Shown: positions 24,930-32,836, counted from the stretch's first letter. The stretch: DNA of 33,108 bases from an uncultured Lachnospiraceae bacterium (GCA_902796425.1 CADBPC010000023.1:1-33108); one strand, 5' to 3'. Made by a program: numbers and translations. The notes: generated by a model not told the origin, from the sequence alone.

Positions 24930-24991
24930 GGAACCGTCAGCGAAATCCGGGAGGAAAGCTCGCTTTCCGACAGGATTCTGCTGACGGTTCC
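24930..24991. repeat. 62-nt nested inverted repeat
   Basis: GGAACCGTCAGC (24930-24941) pairs perfectly with 24980-24991. Inside it AATCC pairs with GGATT, and GGAAAGC pairs with GCTTTCC around a two-base TC turn. The result is one long imperfect stem with 2x2 and 4x4 internal loops. It borders the hairpin array. Confidence 0.75.
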
Positions 24992-25000
24992 GAGGCGGAC

Positions 25001-25227
25001 AGGACGCGAAGCGTCCCTGGACGCTCACAGCGAAGGATGCGCAGCATCCTAAGTCTGGGGGTGCTGAGACAGGACGCGAAGCGTCCCTGGACGCCCACAG
25101 CGAAGGATGCGCAGCATCCTGAGTCTGGGGGGTGCTGAAACAGGACGCGAAGCGTCCCTGGACGCCTGCAGCGAAGGATGCGCAGCATCCTGAGTCTGAG
25201 GGTGCTGAGACAGGATGCGGAGCGTCC
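25001..25227. repeat. Tandem array of 70/71-bp units carrying GNA-triloop hairpins
   Basis: Units start at 25001, 25071, 25142 and 25212 (the last is partial). Each full unit has two mini-hairpins: GGACGC-GAA-GCGTCC, and GGATGC-GCA-GCATCC. Seven hairpins are centred at 25009, 25042, 25079, 25112, 25150, 25183 and 25220, about 33-38 bp apart. All have a G-N-A three-base loop closed by GC. No transposase or protein-coding role is visible. Confidence 0.9.
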
Positions 25228-25252
25228 CTCAGGAACTCAGAAAGGCCTCACC

Positions 25253-25978
25253 ATGCCCGGCATTGGAACAATCATCAACACCGCCTGCATTATTGCCGGC
25301 GGACTGGCTGGAATCCTCTTCGGAAAGAAAATGAAAACGCAGTATCAGGAGACCCTGAACATGGCCTGCGGCGTCAGCGTCCTGTTCATCGGAACGGCGG
25401 GAGCCCTTCAGTACATGCTCCCCGTCAGCGAAAAAAGTCTCCCCGAGGGCGGAAGCCTTCTTCTCGTTCTCTGTCTGGCCGCCGGCGGCCTTGTCGGAGA
25501 AATGCTCGGGATCGAAGCCCTGTTTGAAAGATTCGGTGAGTGGCTCAAAATCAAGACCGGCAACGCAAAGGACAAGACCTTCGTGGACGCCTTTGTCACC
25601 GCCTCACTCACAGTCTGCATCGGGGCAATGGCCATCGTCGGCTCCATCCAGGACGGCATTTACGGGGACTGGTCGATCCTTGCAGTAAAGGGAATACTGG
25701 ACCTTATCATCGTGCTCGTCATGACCTGCTCTCTCGGCAAGGGCAGCATCTTCTCCGCCATCCCGGTCTTTATCCTGGAGGGGTCCGTCACACTCCTTGC
25801 GTCGTTCCTGCGCCCGCTGATGACGGACGCTGCCATGAACTACCTCTCCATGGTAGGTTCCGTACTGATCTTCTGCGTCGGCATCAATCTAGTCTTCGGC
25901 AAGAAGGTCCGCGTCGCAAACCTGCTGCCGGCCCTCATTGCCGCCGTCATCGCCTCATACCTGCCGGTCAGCTTCTGA
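25253..25978 (+). CDS. DUF554 family membrane protein (YqgA/YdfK-like)
   Basis: The 241-residue integral membrane protein begins GTIINTACIIAGGLAGILFG and has about seven hydrophobic segments, the usual size and start of DUF554 proteins. Its function is unknown; transport has been suggested for the family. ATG 25253 follows an AGAAAGG site by eight bases. An in-frame ATG at 25178 lies within the hairpin repeats and would add residues encoded by repeat DNA, so it is rejected. The gene converges with the second MATE gene, and no clear terminator is seen in the 75-base gap. Confidence 0.9.
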   Translation: MPGIGTIINTACIIAGGLAGILFGKKMKTQYQETLNMACGVSVLFIGTAGALQYMLPVSEKSLPEGGSLLLVLCLAAGGLVGEMLGIEALFERFGEWLKIKTGNAKDKTFVDAFVTASLTVCIGAMAIVGSIQDGIYGDWSILAVKGILDLIIVLVMTCSLGKGSIFSAIPVFILEGSVTLLASFLRPLMTDAAMNYLSMVGSVLIFCVGINLVFGKKVRVANLLPALIAAVIASYLPVSF

Positions 25979-26053
25979 ACGTCCGTTTCCGGGATGTGAC
26001 ACAAAACCCGATGGCGTTAAGTCAACTCCTGAACGCTTGTTGAGAGCCCTATT

Positions 26054-27442
26054 CTATACGCTCTCCTTGGTGAGGTCTCTTAACCAGATATACTTCTTAT
26101 AGCGAAGGTAAACCGCCGGGATCTTTACGATCTCGTCCATGTTCACGATGCAGTAGACAAGGAGCGGCGGAGCCTTCAGGACAAACGCGGCGATAAAGCC
26201 GAGCGGAACGGAGAAGCACCACATGGCGCCGATGTTGCCGTACATATCAAAGGCAGAGTCGCCGCCCGCGCAGAACACGCCGTCAAGCACGGTGTGGTTG
26301 ACGGACTGGAACATGAGGTTGATGCCGCAGAACAGCAGCATTCCCTGAAGGTAGCCGGACGCTGTATCCGAAAGAGGCGCGAATCTTACGATAACCGGCG
26401 AGAGGGCCATGATCAGGAGTCCCGTCACAACGCCTCCTGCGATCGAAAGCTTTGTAAGCCTGCCTCCGTACTTTTTGGCCAGTTCCAGATTCCCGGTTCC
26501 GAGGACATTGCCGACCAGGATTCCGGCGCCGTTTCCAAGTCCTCTTGTCATGCAGGAGATGAGGCTCCTTGCGATTCCCGTGATCGAATTGGCTGCAACC
26601 GCATCGCTCCCCATGTGTCCCATGATTACACTGTAAAGCGTATAGGCGATTCCCCAGACAAGTCCCGCCGCCATTAAGGGGCCGGTGTATTTCCAGTAAT
26701 CCTTTATCAGCTCGGGCTCGGACGCAAAGAGCCTGTCCCAGCGGACCTGCACCACTGCTCTCTTTTCACTTCCGTCCGGAAGCGGAACTGCCGTCTCTTT
26801 CCGGGTCTCGATGATACTCCACACCAGCTCGACAGCTCTTGCCAGTACGGTCGAGAGCGCCGCGCCGACGATCCCCAGCTTCGGTGCGCCGAAGAGTCCG
26901 AAAATAAGCACCGCGTTTACAATGATATTCAGAACAACCGCGAACGAGCTGATCCTGGAAGCCTTTCCCGCCCTGCCGGTCGTCTTAAGGACCGTCAGGT
27001 ACACCTGGGAGACGGCGCACAGGATATAGGAGAGCGCGACCGCCCGCAGGTAGGACGCTCCGCTCGCGACAAGGTCCGGCTCACTCGTAAAGATCCGCAT
27101 GATCCCTGCCGGCGCAGCGAGGGCCGCCACAGTGAAGATGGCTCCTATGACGGTCATGTAGCGGAGATTGAAGGGAATGAGTCTTTCAATTACGGAGAGC
27201 TCGCCCTTTCCCCAGTACTGCGCAGCGAGGATAGAAAGTCCGCCCGTGATTCCCAGGACGAAAAGGTTGAGTACGAACTGGATCTGTCCGCCCAGGGAAA
27301 CCGCAGAGAGCGATGTCTGGTCGACAAGGCCCAGCATAATCGCGTCCGTCGCGCTGACCAGGGCCAGCATAAAGGCCTGGATAATCAGCGGTACAACAAG
27401 TGTAAACAGCCGGCTGTAAAAATCATCATCACGCTTTTTCAT
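26054..27442 (-). CDS. MATE-family efflux transporter (second copy)
   Basis: The 462-residue protein has about 12 membrane segments in two halves, with the first-helix region LFTLVVPLIIQAFMLALVSA and a TDAIMLGLVDQTSLSAVSLG stretch typical of NorM/MATE proteins. It is clearly diverged from the MATE gene at 22178. ATG 27442 follows a GCGAGG site by seven bases; longer starts up to 27553 would run through a strongly structured leader. It is probably monocistronic. Substrate unknown. Confidence 0.92.
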   Translation of the reverse strand: MKKRDDDFYSRLFTLVVPLIIQAFMLALVSATDAIMLGLVDQTSLSAVSLGGQIQFVLNLFVLGITGGLSILAAQYWGKGELSVIERLIPFNLRYMTVIGAIFTVAALAAPAGIMRIFTSEPDLVASGASYLRAVALSYILCAVSQVYLTVLKTTGRAGKASRISSFAVVLNIIVNAVLIFGLFGAPKLGIVGAALSTVLARAVELVWSIIETRKETAVPLPDGSEKRAVVQVRWDRLFASEPELIKDYWKYTGPLMAAGLVWGIAYTLYSVIMGHMGSDAVAANSITGIARSLISCMTRGLGNGAGILVGNVLGTGNLELAKKYGGRLTKLSIAGGVVTGLLIMALSPVIVRFAPLSDTASGYLQGMLLFCGINLMFQSVNHTVLDGVFCAGGDSAFDMYGNIGAMWCFSVPLGFIAAFVLKAPPLLVYCIVNMDEIVKIPAVYLRYKKYIWLRDLTKESV

Positions 27443-27454
27443 AATCATACCTCG

Positions 27455-27556
27455 CTGAGGCAAAATCCGCGAATGCGGTTTTGCCGAATGCGGCGCCCGG
27501 TGCGTCAGCACCGATGGCGCTGTTTGAAAGGACTGCATCGGTAGGACTTTCAAACT
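27455..27556 (-). ncRNA. Candidate structured cis-regulatory leader of the MATE gene
   Basis: On the minus-strand RNA, GUUUGAAAG (27555-27547) pairs with CUUUCAAAC (27530-27522). The enclosed loop contains ACCGATG (27542-27536), which can pair with CATCGGT (27516-27510) downstream, forming an H-type pseudoknot. The same CATCGGT also belongs to a GC-rich hairpin, CGGTGC-TGAC-GCACCG (27513-27498), extended by GCGCC/GGCGC. A third hairpin (GGCAAAA-CCGC pairing with GCGG-A-TTTTGCC) ends just before the ribosome site. Mutually exclusive folds ahead of a transporter gene suggest a riboswitch-like element. It matches no class that I recognise. Confidence 0.4.
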
Positions 27557-27657
27557 CCTGTCCTTCCGTTAAATCCGCATGTCTGAATATCTTACCATAT
27601 CTTTGTACCGACTGTTCGGTTTTCGTTGGAATTCTGCGGCTGATCCGTGCTGTCCTG

Positions 27658-27666
27658 TGCTATATT
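27658..27666 (+). promoter_or_regulatory. Extended -10 for the hydrolase gene
   Basis: TGCTATATT fits an extended -10 element. It sits directly before the first copy of the 33/34-bp duplication, so the duplication would make up most of the leader. Confidence 0.4.
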
Positions 27667-27733
27667 GGTCTGTAGAAGGGACGACCGCAATGTGATACAG
27701 GTCTGCAGAAGAGGCGGCCCGCAATGTGGTACA
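27667..27733 (+). repeat. Imperfect 33/34-bp tandem duplication
   Basis: Copies at 27667-27699 and 27700-27733 share GGTCTG-AGAAG and CCGCAATGTG-TACA blocks and differ at a few positions with one indel. They end 21 bases before the hydrolase start. Confidence 0.85.
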
Positions 27734-27754
27734 GGAGAAATACAGGAGAGCGAT

Positions 27755-28558
27755 ATGAAAACAAATGCCGGAACGGTGAAAGCCGACACCTTTGAAATGG
27801 ATTATTTTTGTTTTGGCAGCGGGGGAGCGCCTTTTGTAATTCTTCCCGGCCTTAGCGTCCAGAGCGTGATGGGGGCGGCGGATGCAGTTGCCGCCGAATA
27901 TGAGCTTCTGGCAAAGGACTACAGGATATATGTCTTTGACAGGCGCAGCGCTCTTCCTCCGGAGTACTCCATCCGGGATATGGCAGCGGACACGGCGAAG
28001 GCGATGCAGCTTCTCGGGTTAAGAGACGTCTGCCTTTTCGGCGCCTCCCAGGGCGGGATGATCGCCATGGTGATCGCCGCCGAATACCCGCAGCTTGTAA
28101 AGAAGCTCATCCTCGGCTCCACCTCCTCCCATGTGCGGGAGAAGGATTATAAGGCTGTGGAAAACTGGATCCGGCTTGCACAGGAAAAGGATCCCGAGGG
28201 TCTCTACCTTAGCTTTGGAAAGGCGATCTATCCGCCGGAGGTTTTCGAGCAGTACAAGGGCGCGCTTATCGCAGCGGCCGGCGCCGTAACAGACAGGGAT
28301 CTGGAGCGCTTTATCCTGCTCGCCGGGGCGCTTCGCGGCTTTGACTTCACGGCGGAACTCGGCAAAATAAGCTGCCCCGTCCTTGCGATCGGTGTCTTTG
28401 AGGATGAGGTCCTCGACTCCGACGCGACCATGGAAATCGCAGAAAATCTGGACTGGAGAGACGATTTCAGGCTCTACATGTATATCGGGTACGGACATGC
28501 CGCCTTTGACACCGCTCCCGATTACAGGGAACGCATTCTGGCATTTCTCAGGCAGTGA
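27755..28558 (+). CDS. Alpha/beta hydrolase
   Basis: The 267-residue protein has the alpha/beta-hydrolase order. An early oxyanion loop is in VILPGLSVQS, the nucleophile elbow is GASQGG, a late acid region is in IGVFEDEVLDSD, and the catalytic histidine is in GYGHAAFD. ATG 27755 has an AGGAGAG site at the right distance; an in-frame ATG at 27647 would translate through the promoter and duplication. Substrate cannot be deduced. The nhaC gene follows after 80 bases but has its own promoter. Confidence 0.88.
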   Translation: MKTNAGTVKADTFEMDYFCFGSGGAPFVILPGLSVQSVMGAADAVAAEYELLAKDYRIYVFDRRSALPPEYSIRDMAADTAKAMQLLGLRDVCLFGASQGGMIAMVIAAEYPQLVKKLILGSTSSHVREKDYKAVENWIRLAQEKDPEGLYLSFGKAIYPPEVFEQYKGALIAAAGAVTDRDLERFILLAGALRGFDFTAELGKISCPVLAIGVFEDEVLDSDATMEIAENLDWRDDFRLYMYIGYGHAAFDTAPDYRERILAFLRQ

Positions 28559-28592
28559 CCAGGATTGGTAACAGGCATTTGTTTTATGCTTC

Positions 28593-28620
28593 TTGATTGT
28601 GTACAATTAAAAAGTATAAT
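28593..28620 (+). promoter_or_regulatory. nhaC promoter
   Basis: -35 TTGATT (28593-28598) and a perfect -10 TATAAT (28615-28620) are 16 bases apart, so transcription starts near 28627 with the ribosome site at the very beginning of the message. The spacing gives only a 12-base leader, which makes this start tight; an alternative start slightly upstream is possible. Confidence 0.65.
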
Positions 28621-28638
28621 CTCAAAAGGAGGCCTACT

Positions 28639-30156
28639 ATGGAATTCACTATGATTGAAACCGGCTGGCTGTCTATACTCCCGCCGATTATCGCAATCGC
28701 CCTTGCCCTGATCACCAAAGAGGTTTACTCCTCCCTGTTCATCGGCATCTTCTCCGGAATGCTCATTTACAGCTTTGCAGGAAACGGCACGCTCGTTTCC
28801 GCCGTCGCGACGACGTTTGATATGATGAGCTCCAAGATCTCGGATAACTCCTATATGATTATTTTCCTCGCCCTTTTGTGGGCCGTCGTCATGCTGGTCT
28901 CAAAATCCGGCGGCTCGCAGGCCTACGGGCGATGGGCCGGAAAGCGCCTTTCCACGAAGCGATCGGCTGCGTTTGCCACCTCTCTCCTCGGTGTCCTGAT
29001 CTTCATCGACGACGGCTTTAACTGCCTGACCGTCGGAACCGTCATGCGCCCGATCACCGACAGGCTGTGCATCTCACGGGAAAAGCTGGCCTATATTATC
29101 GACGCCACGGCAGCTCCCGTATGCATCATCGCCCCGGTATCCAGCTGGGCGGTCGCCGTTGCGAGCGAGGTCAGCCAGACCGACGGCTTCCATATTTTCC
29201 TCTCGACAATCCCCTACAACCTGTATGCGCTCCTTACGATTGTCATGGTGCTCGTCATCAGCTTTACCGGCAGGGACTTCGGCCCCATGAAAAAGGCTGA
29301 GGAGAGAATGATGGCCGAGGGGCCGGAAAATTCGTCTGCCGGCACCGTCAAGCCGGAGGATGCGCCGAAGGGACGTGTGATCGACCTCGTGCTGCCGATC
29401 CTGGTGCTGATTATCTGCGCAATTCTCGGAATGGCTTATGTCGGCGGCTTCTTTGAGGGCGTCAGCTTCTCCGAGGCAATCGGCTGCAACCCCACCGCAG
29501 GGCTTTCCCTCGGCGCCTTCGCGGGACTGGTCACGGCGCTTCTTCTTTACATTCCGCGGAAAATCATGACTCCCAAAGAGTTCATCGACTGCATTGTCAG
29601 CGGCATCGGAAACATCGTTCCGCCGATGCTGATCCTGATCCTCTCCTGGAGTCTCGGCGGCGTCTGCAGGCAGCTGATCGGAACCGGCATCTTCATCTCC
29701 GGCTTTGTCAGTGAGTCGAACCTGCCTCTCAGCCTCCTGCCGTTTATTATCTTCGTCATCGCGGCGCTGATGAGCTTCTCGATGGGAACCTCATGGGGAA
29801 CCTTCGGAATGCTGATCCCGATCGTCACGATGATCTGCGCATCCGACGGCGCAGGGTCTCTCCTGATCCCCGCGCTCGGCGCCACCCTCGCGGGCTCCGT
29901 CTACGGCGACCACTGCTCGCCCATCTCGGATACGACCATCCTGGCGTCGACCGGCGCCGACTGCATCCATATCCGCCACGTGGAGACGCAGCTCCCCTAC
30001 GCGACGCTCGTCGCCATCGTGTGCGCCATCGGCTATCTCATCTCCGGATTCATGAAGAGCCCCTGGGCCGCACTGATCGTCTGCATAGTGCTGCTGGTTC
30101 TCCTGATCCTGTTCCTTGGCAGAAGGAGCGCGCCGGCTGCGGCAGCGGGAAAATAA
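28639..30156 (+). CDS. nhaC: NhaC-family Na+/H+ antiporter-like transporter
   Basis: The 505-residue membrane protein has about 11-12 helices and NhaC-family features: GVLIFIDDGFNCLTVGTVMRP (about residues 121-141, beginning LLGVL) and GSVYGDHCSPISDTTILAST near the C-terminus. The family exchanges Na+ for H+ or for organic solutes such as malate. ATG 28639 follows AAAAGGAGG by six bases; an in-frame GTG further upstream lies over the promoter. A Na+ antiporter fits an organism that builds Na+ gradients with a decarboxylase pump, but no operon link is seen. Symbol by family only. Confidence 0.88.
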   Translation: MEFTMIETGWLSILPPIIAIALALITKEVYSSLFIGIFSGMLIYSFAGNGTLVSAVATTFDMMSSKISDNSYMIIFLALLWAVVMLVSKSGGSQAYGRWAGKRLSTKRSAAFATSLLGVLIFIDDGFNCLTVGTVMRPITDRLCISREKLAYIIDATAAPVCIIAPVSSWAVAVASEVSQTDGFHIFLSTIPYNLYALLTIVMVLVISFTGRDFGPMKKAEERMMAEGPENSSAGTVKPEDAPKGRVIDLVLPILVLIICAILGMAYVGGFFEGVSFSEAIGCNPTAGLSLGAFAGLVTALLLYIPRKIMTPKEFIDCIVSGIGNIVPPMLILILSWSLGGVCRQLIGTGIFISGFVSESNLPLSLLPFIIFVIAALMSFSMGTSWGTFGMLIPIVTMICASDGAGSLLIPALGATLAGSVYGDHCSPISDTTILASTGADCIHIRHVETQLPYATLVAIVCAIGYLISGFMKSPWAALIVCIVLLVLLILFLGRRSAPAAAAGK

Positions 30157-30177
30157 TCCCGAATAACCTCACACAGC

Positions 30178-30220
30178 GAAAACCACCGCAGGACATATCT
30201 GTTGTCCGGCGGTGATTTTC
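30178..30220. terminator. Bidirectional terminator between nhaC and the hexapeptide gene
   Basis: Segments GAAAA, CACCGC and GGACA (30178-30195) pair with TGTCC, GCGGTG and TTTTC (30203-30220) with two single mismatches and a 7-base loop. Both strands end in a T4 run. It is followed by a direct repeat, TATATGCGTATG and TATATGCGCATG, at 30222 and 30239. Confidence 0.8.
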
Positions 30221-30268
30221 ATATATGCGTATGTTCTGTATATGCGCATGCTGCTGATAACTGTGTTT

Positions 30269-30754
30269 TTAACCTGAGTATTTTGCCTTGTACTGCTGTG
30301 CCAGCTCGACATAGTGGGCGGCGTTTACAAGGTTCCGGTCAAGCTCCTCCTGCGTCACCTCTCTTTTGATGACGGCAGGGCTTCCCATCACAAGGGAGCC
30401 GTCCGGTATCACCTTTTTGCCGGTTACGAGCGCGCCCGCACCGATGATGCAGTTCTTCCCGACAACCGCGTCATTTAAGATAATTGCTCCCATACCGACC
30501 AACGTATTGTCCCCGACCGTGCAGCCGTGGACGATTGCCCCGTGACCGATCGTCACGTTGTCGCCCACATGGATCGAATGGTCAAGCTCAGCGTGGAAAA
30601 CAGCATTGTCCTGTATGCTGCAGCCCTTACCGATCCGGATCGGCTTGTCGCCCCGGATCACGGCGCCGTACCAGACGCTGGAGTTTTCACCTATCTCGAC
30701 ATCACCCACAACGGTACTGCCGGGTGCAAGAAAAACGGATTCATGAATTTTCAC
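30269..30754 (-). CDS. Gamma-carbonic-anhydrase-like hexapeptide protein (YrdA/PaaY type)
   Basis: The 161-residue protein is a left-handed beta-helix made of hexapeptide repeats. The three zinc histidines H54 (VFHAE), H71 and H76 (GHGAIVHG) are present, so it could hydrate CO2 as gamma-class enzymes do, although many family members are inactive or have other roles. The start is GTG at 30754, preceded by AAAGGA at eight bases; no ATG lies nearby in frame. It follows the beta-xylosidase gene by 90 bases, with two GC-rich hairpins between. Confidence 0.9.
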   Translation of the reverse strand: MKIHESVFLAPGSTVVGDVEIGENSSVWYGAVIRGDKPIRIGKGCSIQDNAVFHAELDHSIHVGDNVTIGHGAIVHGCTVGDNTLVGMGAIILNDAVVGKNCIIGAGALVTGKKVIPDGSLVMGSPAVIKREVTQEELDRNLVNAAHYVELAQQYKAKYSG

Positions 30755-30782
30755 GTTCGTATCCTTTCATTATATGGATTCC

Positions 30783-30838
30783 GGGCCCGGAAAACCGGGC
30801 CCTTTTGAGTTTGCCCGGTCCGCAAGACCGGGCCCTTT
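30783..30838. repeat. Two adjacent GC-rich hairpins sharing CCGGGCCC
   Basis: Hairpin 1 is an 8-bp stem (30783-30790 with 30795-30802) with an AAAA loop. Hairpin 2 is an 8-bp stem (30813-30820 with 30826-30833) with a 5-base loop. T runs follow each on the plus strand, opposite to the direction of both flanking genes. They may still end the beta-xylosidase transcript as stable hairpins. Confidence 0.6.
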
Positions 30839-30844
30839 AATTTT

Positions 30845-32836
30845 TCAAAGTACCTTTATAAGGCCTTCCTCTTTCTTTGCGAAGGGGCCGGGGATGACGT
30901 CCACGCCGCGGTGGTCGCCGCAGTAGTCCTCATCAAAGGTGATCGCCGTGCCGTCCGGATTCTCAAAGCGCTGGTCCGGCTCGAAGGCTTTGCCAAGGAT
31001 GTCCGAGCTGATCAGATCACCGCAGGGGCCCTCAAGATACGGATAAAGATCCGTGTCAAGGTACCACCCGTCTTCCTTTTCAACGAGCTCGACATGTACG
31101 GAATGTGTCTCGTCCGTAAAGGCGTTCTTTTCCTTTGACCATTTCTTTGCCCCGTTAAAGTAGGCGTTTCCGTCCGCCCAGACGGGAAGCTTGTCAAAAT
31201 GCGCCTCGGCAAGTCCTGCCATGTTGGGGATCTCATTGTCTATGTCAAAGCGGCTGATCCACTCGTCATAGGTCGGATATTCATCCCAGCAGAAGGTTCC
31301 GACTCTGCGGTTTTCAACCTCGGGCTTGCCGGTGGAATCCGATTTCACAACATAGTCCTCCGGCGAATATTTCTGCACGAAGATATTGTTGTAGAACCTG
31401 TCGTCGCCGTGCAGGATCGTCATAAAGCCCATGACCTCGGTCCGGTGCGGCATATGGTAAGGCGTGTAGCGCCAGCCGGTTCCGCCTCCGACGCAGGTAA
31501 GCGCGCCGCAGATCAGGTTGTGAACCATCGCAACGCCCTGGGTCGCAAAGCGAAGAGAAGCATCCGAGAGCAGAATGTTGTTGTCGATCAGCGTGGGGCC
31601 GTGTCCGACCTCGACGAACAGATCCTGGCACATCATGCCGCCCGGCAGCTGTTTTGCAAAGGAAGGACGCATGTTGTCGTGCAGAAGGTTCTGCGTGATG
31701 CGTGTGCCCTGTGCCTCCCAGTCTGTCCAGATGCCCATTGTGCAGTGGTGGATGTGGTTGCGGCGCATGACGACGTCGATCGCTGCGTGCATCTTGATGC
31801 CCGCGATCTCAGCTCCGCCGAGCTCCATCATGTTGTTGATATGGTGGATATGATTATCCTCGATCAGGCTGAACACACCGCCCATTCTGCCGATGATACC
31901 GCCCTGCTCGCAGTGGTGGATATTGTTGCGGCGGATGATATGGCTTCCGACCTTCTCCTTAAGCCAGCCGTGGTACTGGCCGCGGCAGACCGCATCGCGC
32001 TCCATCTGTGTGGGAGACTTTACATGCTTGTATGTAAAGAAGTGGTCATTCTCCGGATCATAATATTTACCCACGGAAATGCCGGCGCACTTGCTGCCCC
32101 AGATCTCGCAGTCCTCGATGATCCAGCCCTTGCTCCAGTGCGGGCCGATCATACCGTCCTGGTATGCAGCGGGCGGAGCCCAAGTCGTCGCCGCCTTGTT
32201 GATATTAAAGCCGCTGACCGTGATGTAGCCTACGCCTGTCTTCGAGGGCATGAAGACCTCACGGCGGACGGTGATTTCCACGTTTTCCTTACGGGGGTCC
32301 GCGCCGCCGAAATTCGCGTAGATTACGGTTTCATCCGTCTCCGGATCCTGCTCCGCGTACCATCTGCGCAGGGACTTTTCGGGATCCCAGGAGTACTCGC
32401 TCTTTACGGGATTGATGCACTCCTCGAGGCTTACTGCCTCATAGAGGGCCTCGTCGTTAAGCCACACACAGCCTGTGTGCTTGTCTCTTTTTGCAAAAAA
32501 CCAGTCGCCGAAAACATAGGTCGTGTACGGATTATATCCGCCGAAAATGCTGTTGCGCACACGCGTCACATAGACATTTTCATTGTACTGCTGCCAGCTG
32601 GTGACAGCCTCCGCTCCGGTAATGACGGCGCCGAGCGGCTCCGTGGAGCGGTAGGTAATCCTGTTATCCTCCGTTCCGGCGTTTACGGGATCCACATACT
32701 CCCTGTAGAGTCCGGGCGCCACCAGAATCTCGTCTCCCGGCTGCGCAATCTTCGCCGCGCTCCCGATCTTCTTAAAGGGCGTCTTCTCAGAGCCGTCTCC
32801 GTCTCTTCCCACATTTGCATTTACATAGATCCGCAT
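30845..32836 (-). CDS. GH120-type beta-xylosidase (right-handed parallel beta-helix)
   Basis: The 663-residue protein aligns from memory along its length with Thermoanaerobacterium saccharolyticum XylC, the founding GH120 beta-xylosidase. Shared stretches are FGGYNPY and FGDW, WAPPAAYQDGMIGPHWSKGW, and GGVFSLIEDNHIHHI. The nucleophile corresponds to D372 in IWTDWEAQGTR and the acid/base to E409 in DLFVEVGHGP. No signal peptide is present, so it would split imported xylo-oligosaccharides in the cytoplasm. ATG 32836 has a GGGAG site. It is a single gene well away from the arabinan operon; the two would act together on arabinoxylan. Confidence 0.88.
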   Translation of the reverse strand: MRIYVNANVGRDGDGSEKTPFKKIGSAAKIAQPGDEILVAPGLYREYVDPVNAGTEDNRITYRSTEPLGAVITGAEAVTSWQQYNENVYVTRVRNSIFGGYNPYTTYVFGDWFFAKRDKHTGCVWLNDEALYEAVSLEECINPVKSEYSWDPEKSLRRWYAEQDPETDETVIYANFGGADPRKENVEITVRREVFMPSKTGVGYITVSGFNINKAATTWAPPAAYQDGMIGPHWSKGWIIEDCEIWGSKCAGISVGKYYDPENDHFFTYKHVKSPTQMERDAVCRGQYHGWLKEKVGSHIIRRNNIHHCEQGGIIGRMGGVFSLIEDNHIHHINNMMELGGAEIAGIKMHAAIDVVMRRNHIHHCTMGIWTDWEAQGTRITQNLLHDNMRPSFAKQLPGGMMCQDLFVEVGHGPTLIDNNILLSDASLRFATQGVAMVHNLICGALTCVGGGTGWRYTPYHMPHRTEVMGFMTILHGDDRFYNNIFVQKYSPEDYVVKSDSTGKPEVENRRVGTFCWDEYPTYDEWISRFDIDNEIPNMAGLAEAHFDKLPVWADGNAYFNGAKKWSKEKNAFTDETHSVHVELVEKEDGWYLDTDLYPYLEGPCGDLISSDILGKAFEPDQRFENPDGTAITFDEDYCGDHRGVDVIPGPFAKKEEGLIKVL

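Larger units (their letters stand above)
27443..27754. other. 312-bp divergent gap with structured leader and tandem duplication
   Basis: The part next to the MATE gene (27455-27556) is rich in competing inverted repeats and is listed as a candidate regulatory RNA. The part next to the hydrolase gene holds an extended -10 and a 33/34-bp duplication. No open frame with a ribosome site was found between them. Confidence 0.6.

Noticed and set aside
24937-25188. Minus-strand 83-codon frame with periodic LRILRC/RPGTLRVL peptides
   Set aside because: The peptide repeats mirror the 70-bp DNA repeats. The hairpin stems with compensatory changes explain the sequence better than coding.
25001-25227. 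CRISPR array
   Set aside because: The whole 70-bp unit repeats, including the stretches between hairpins, so there are no unique spacers; no cas genes are present.
27443-27553. N-terminal extension of the second MATE protein
   Set aside because: The extra residues come from the structured leader, while a good ribosome site lies before 27442.
30763-30780. TATAAT at 30774-30769 as promoter of the hexapeptide gene
   Set aside because: A transcript from it would start within the ribosome site and no -35 is present, so it was not listed as a feature.
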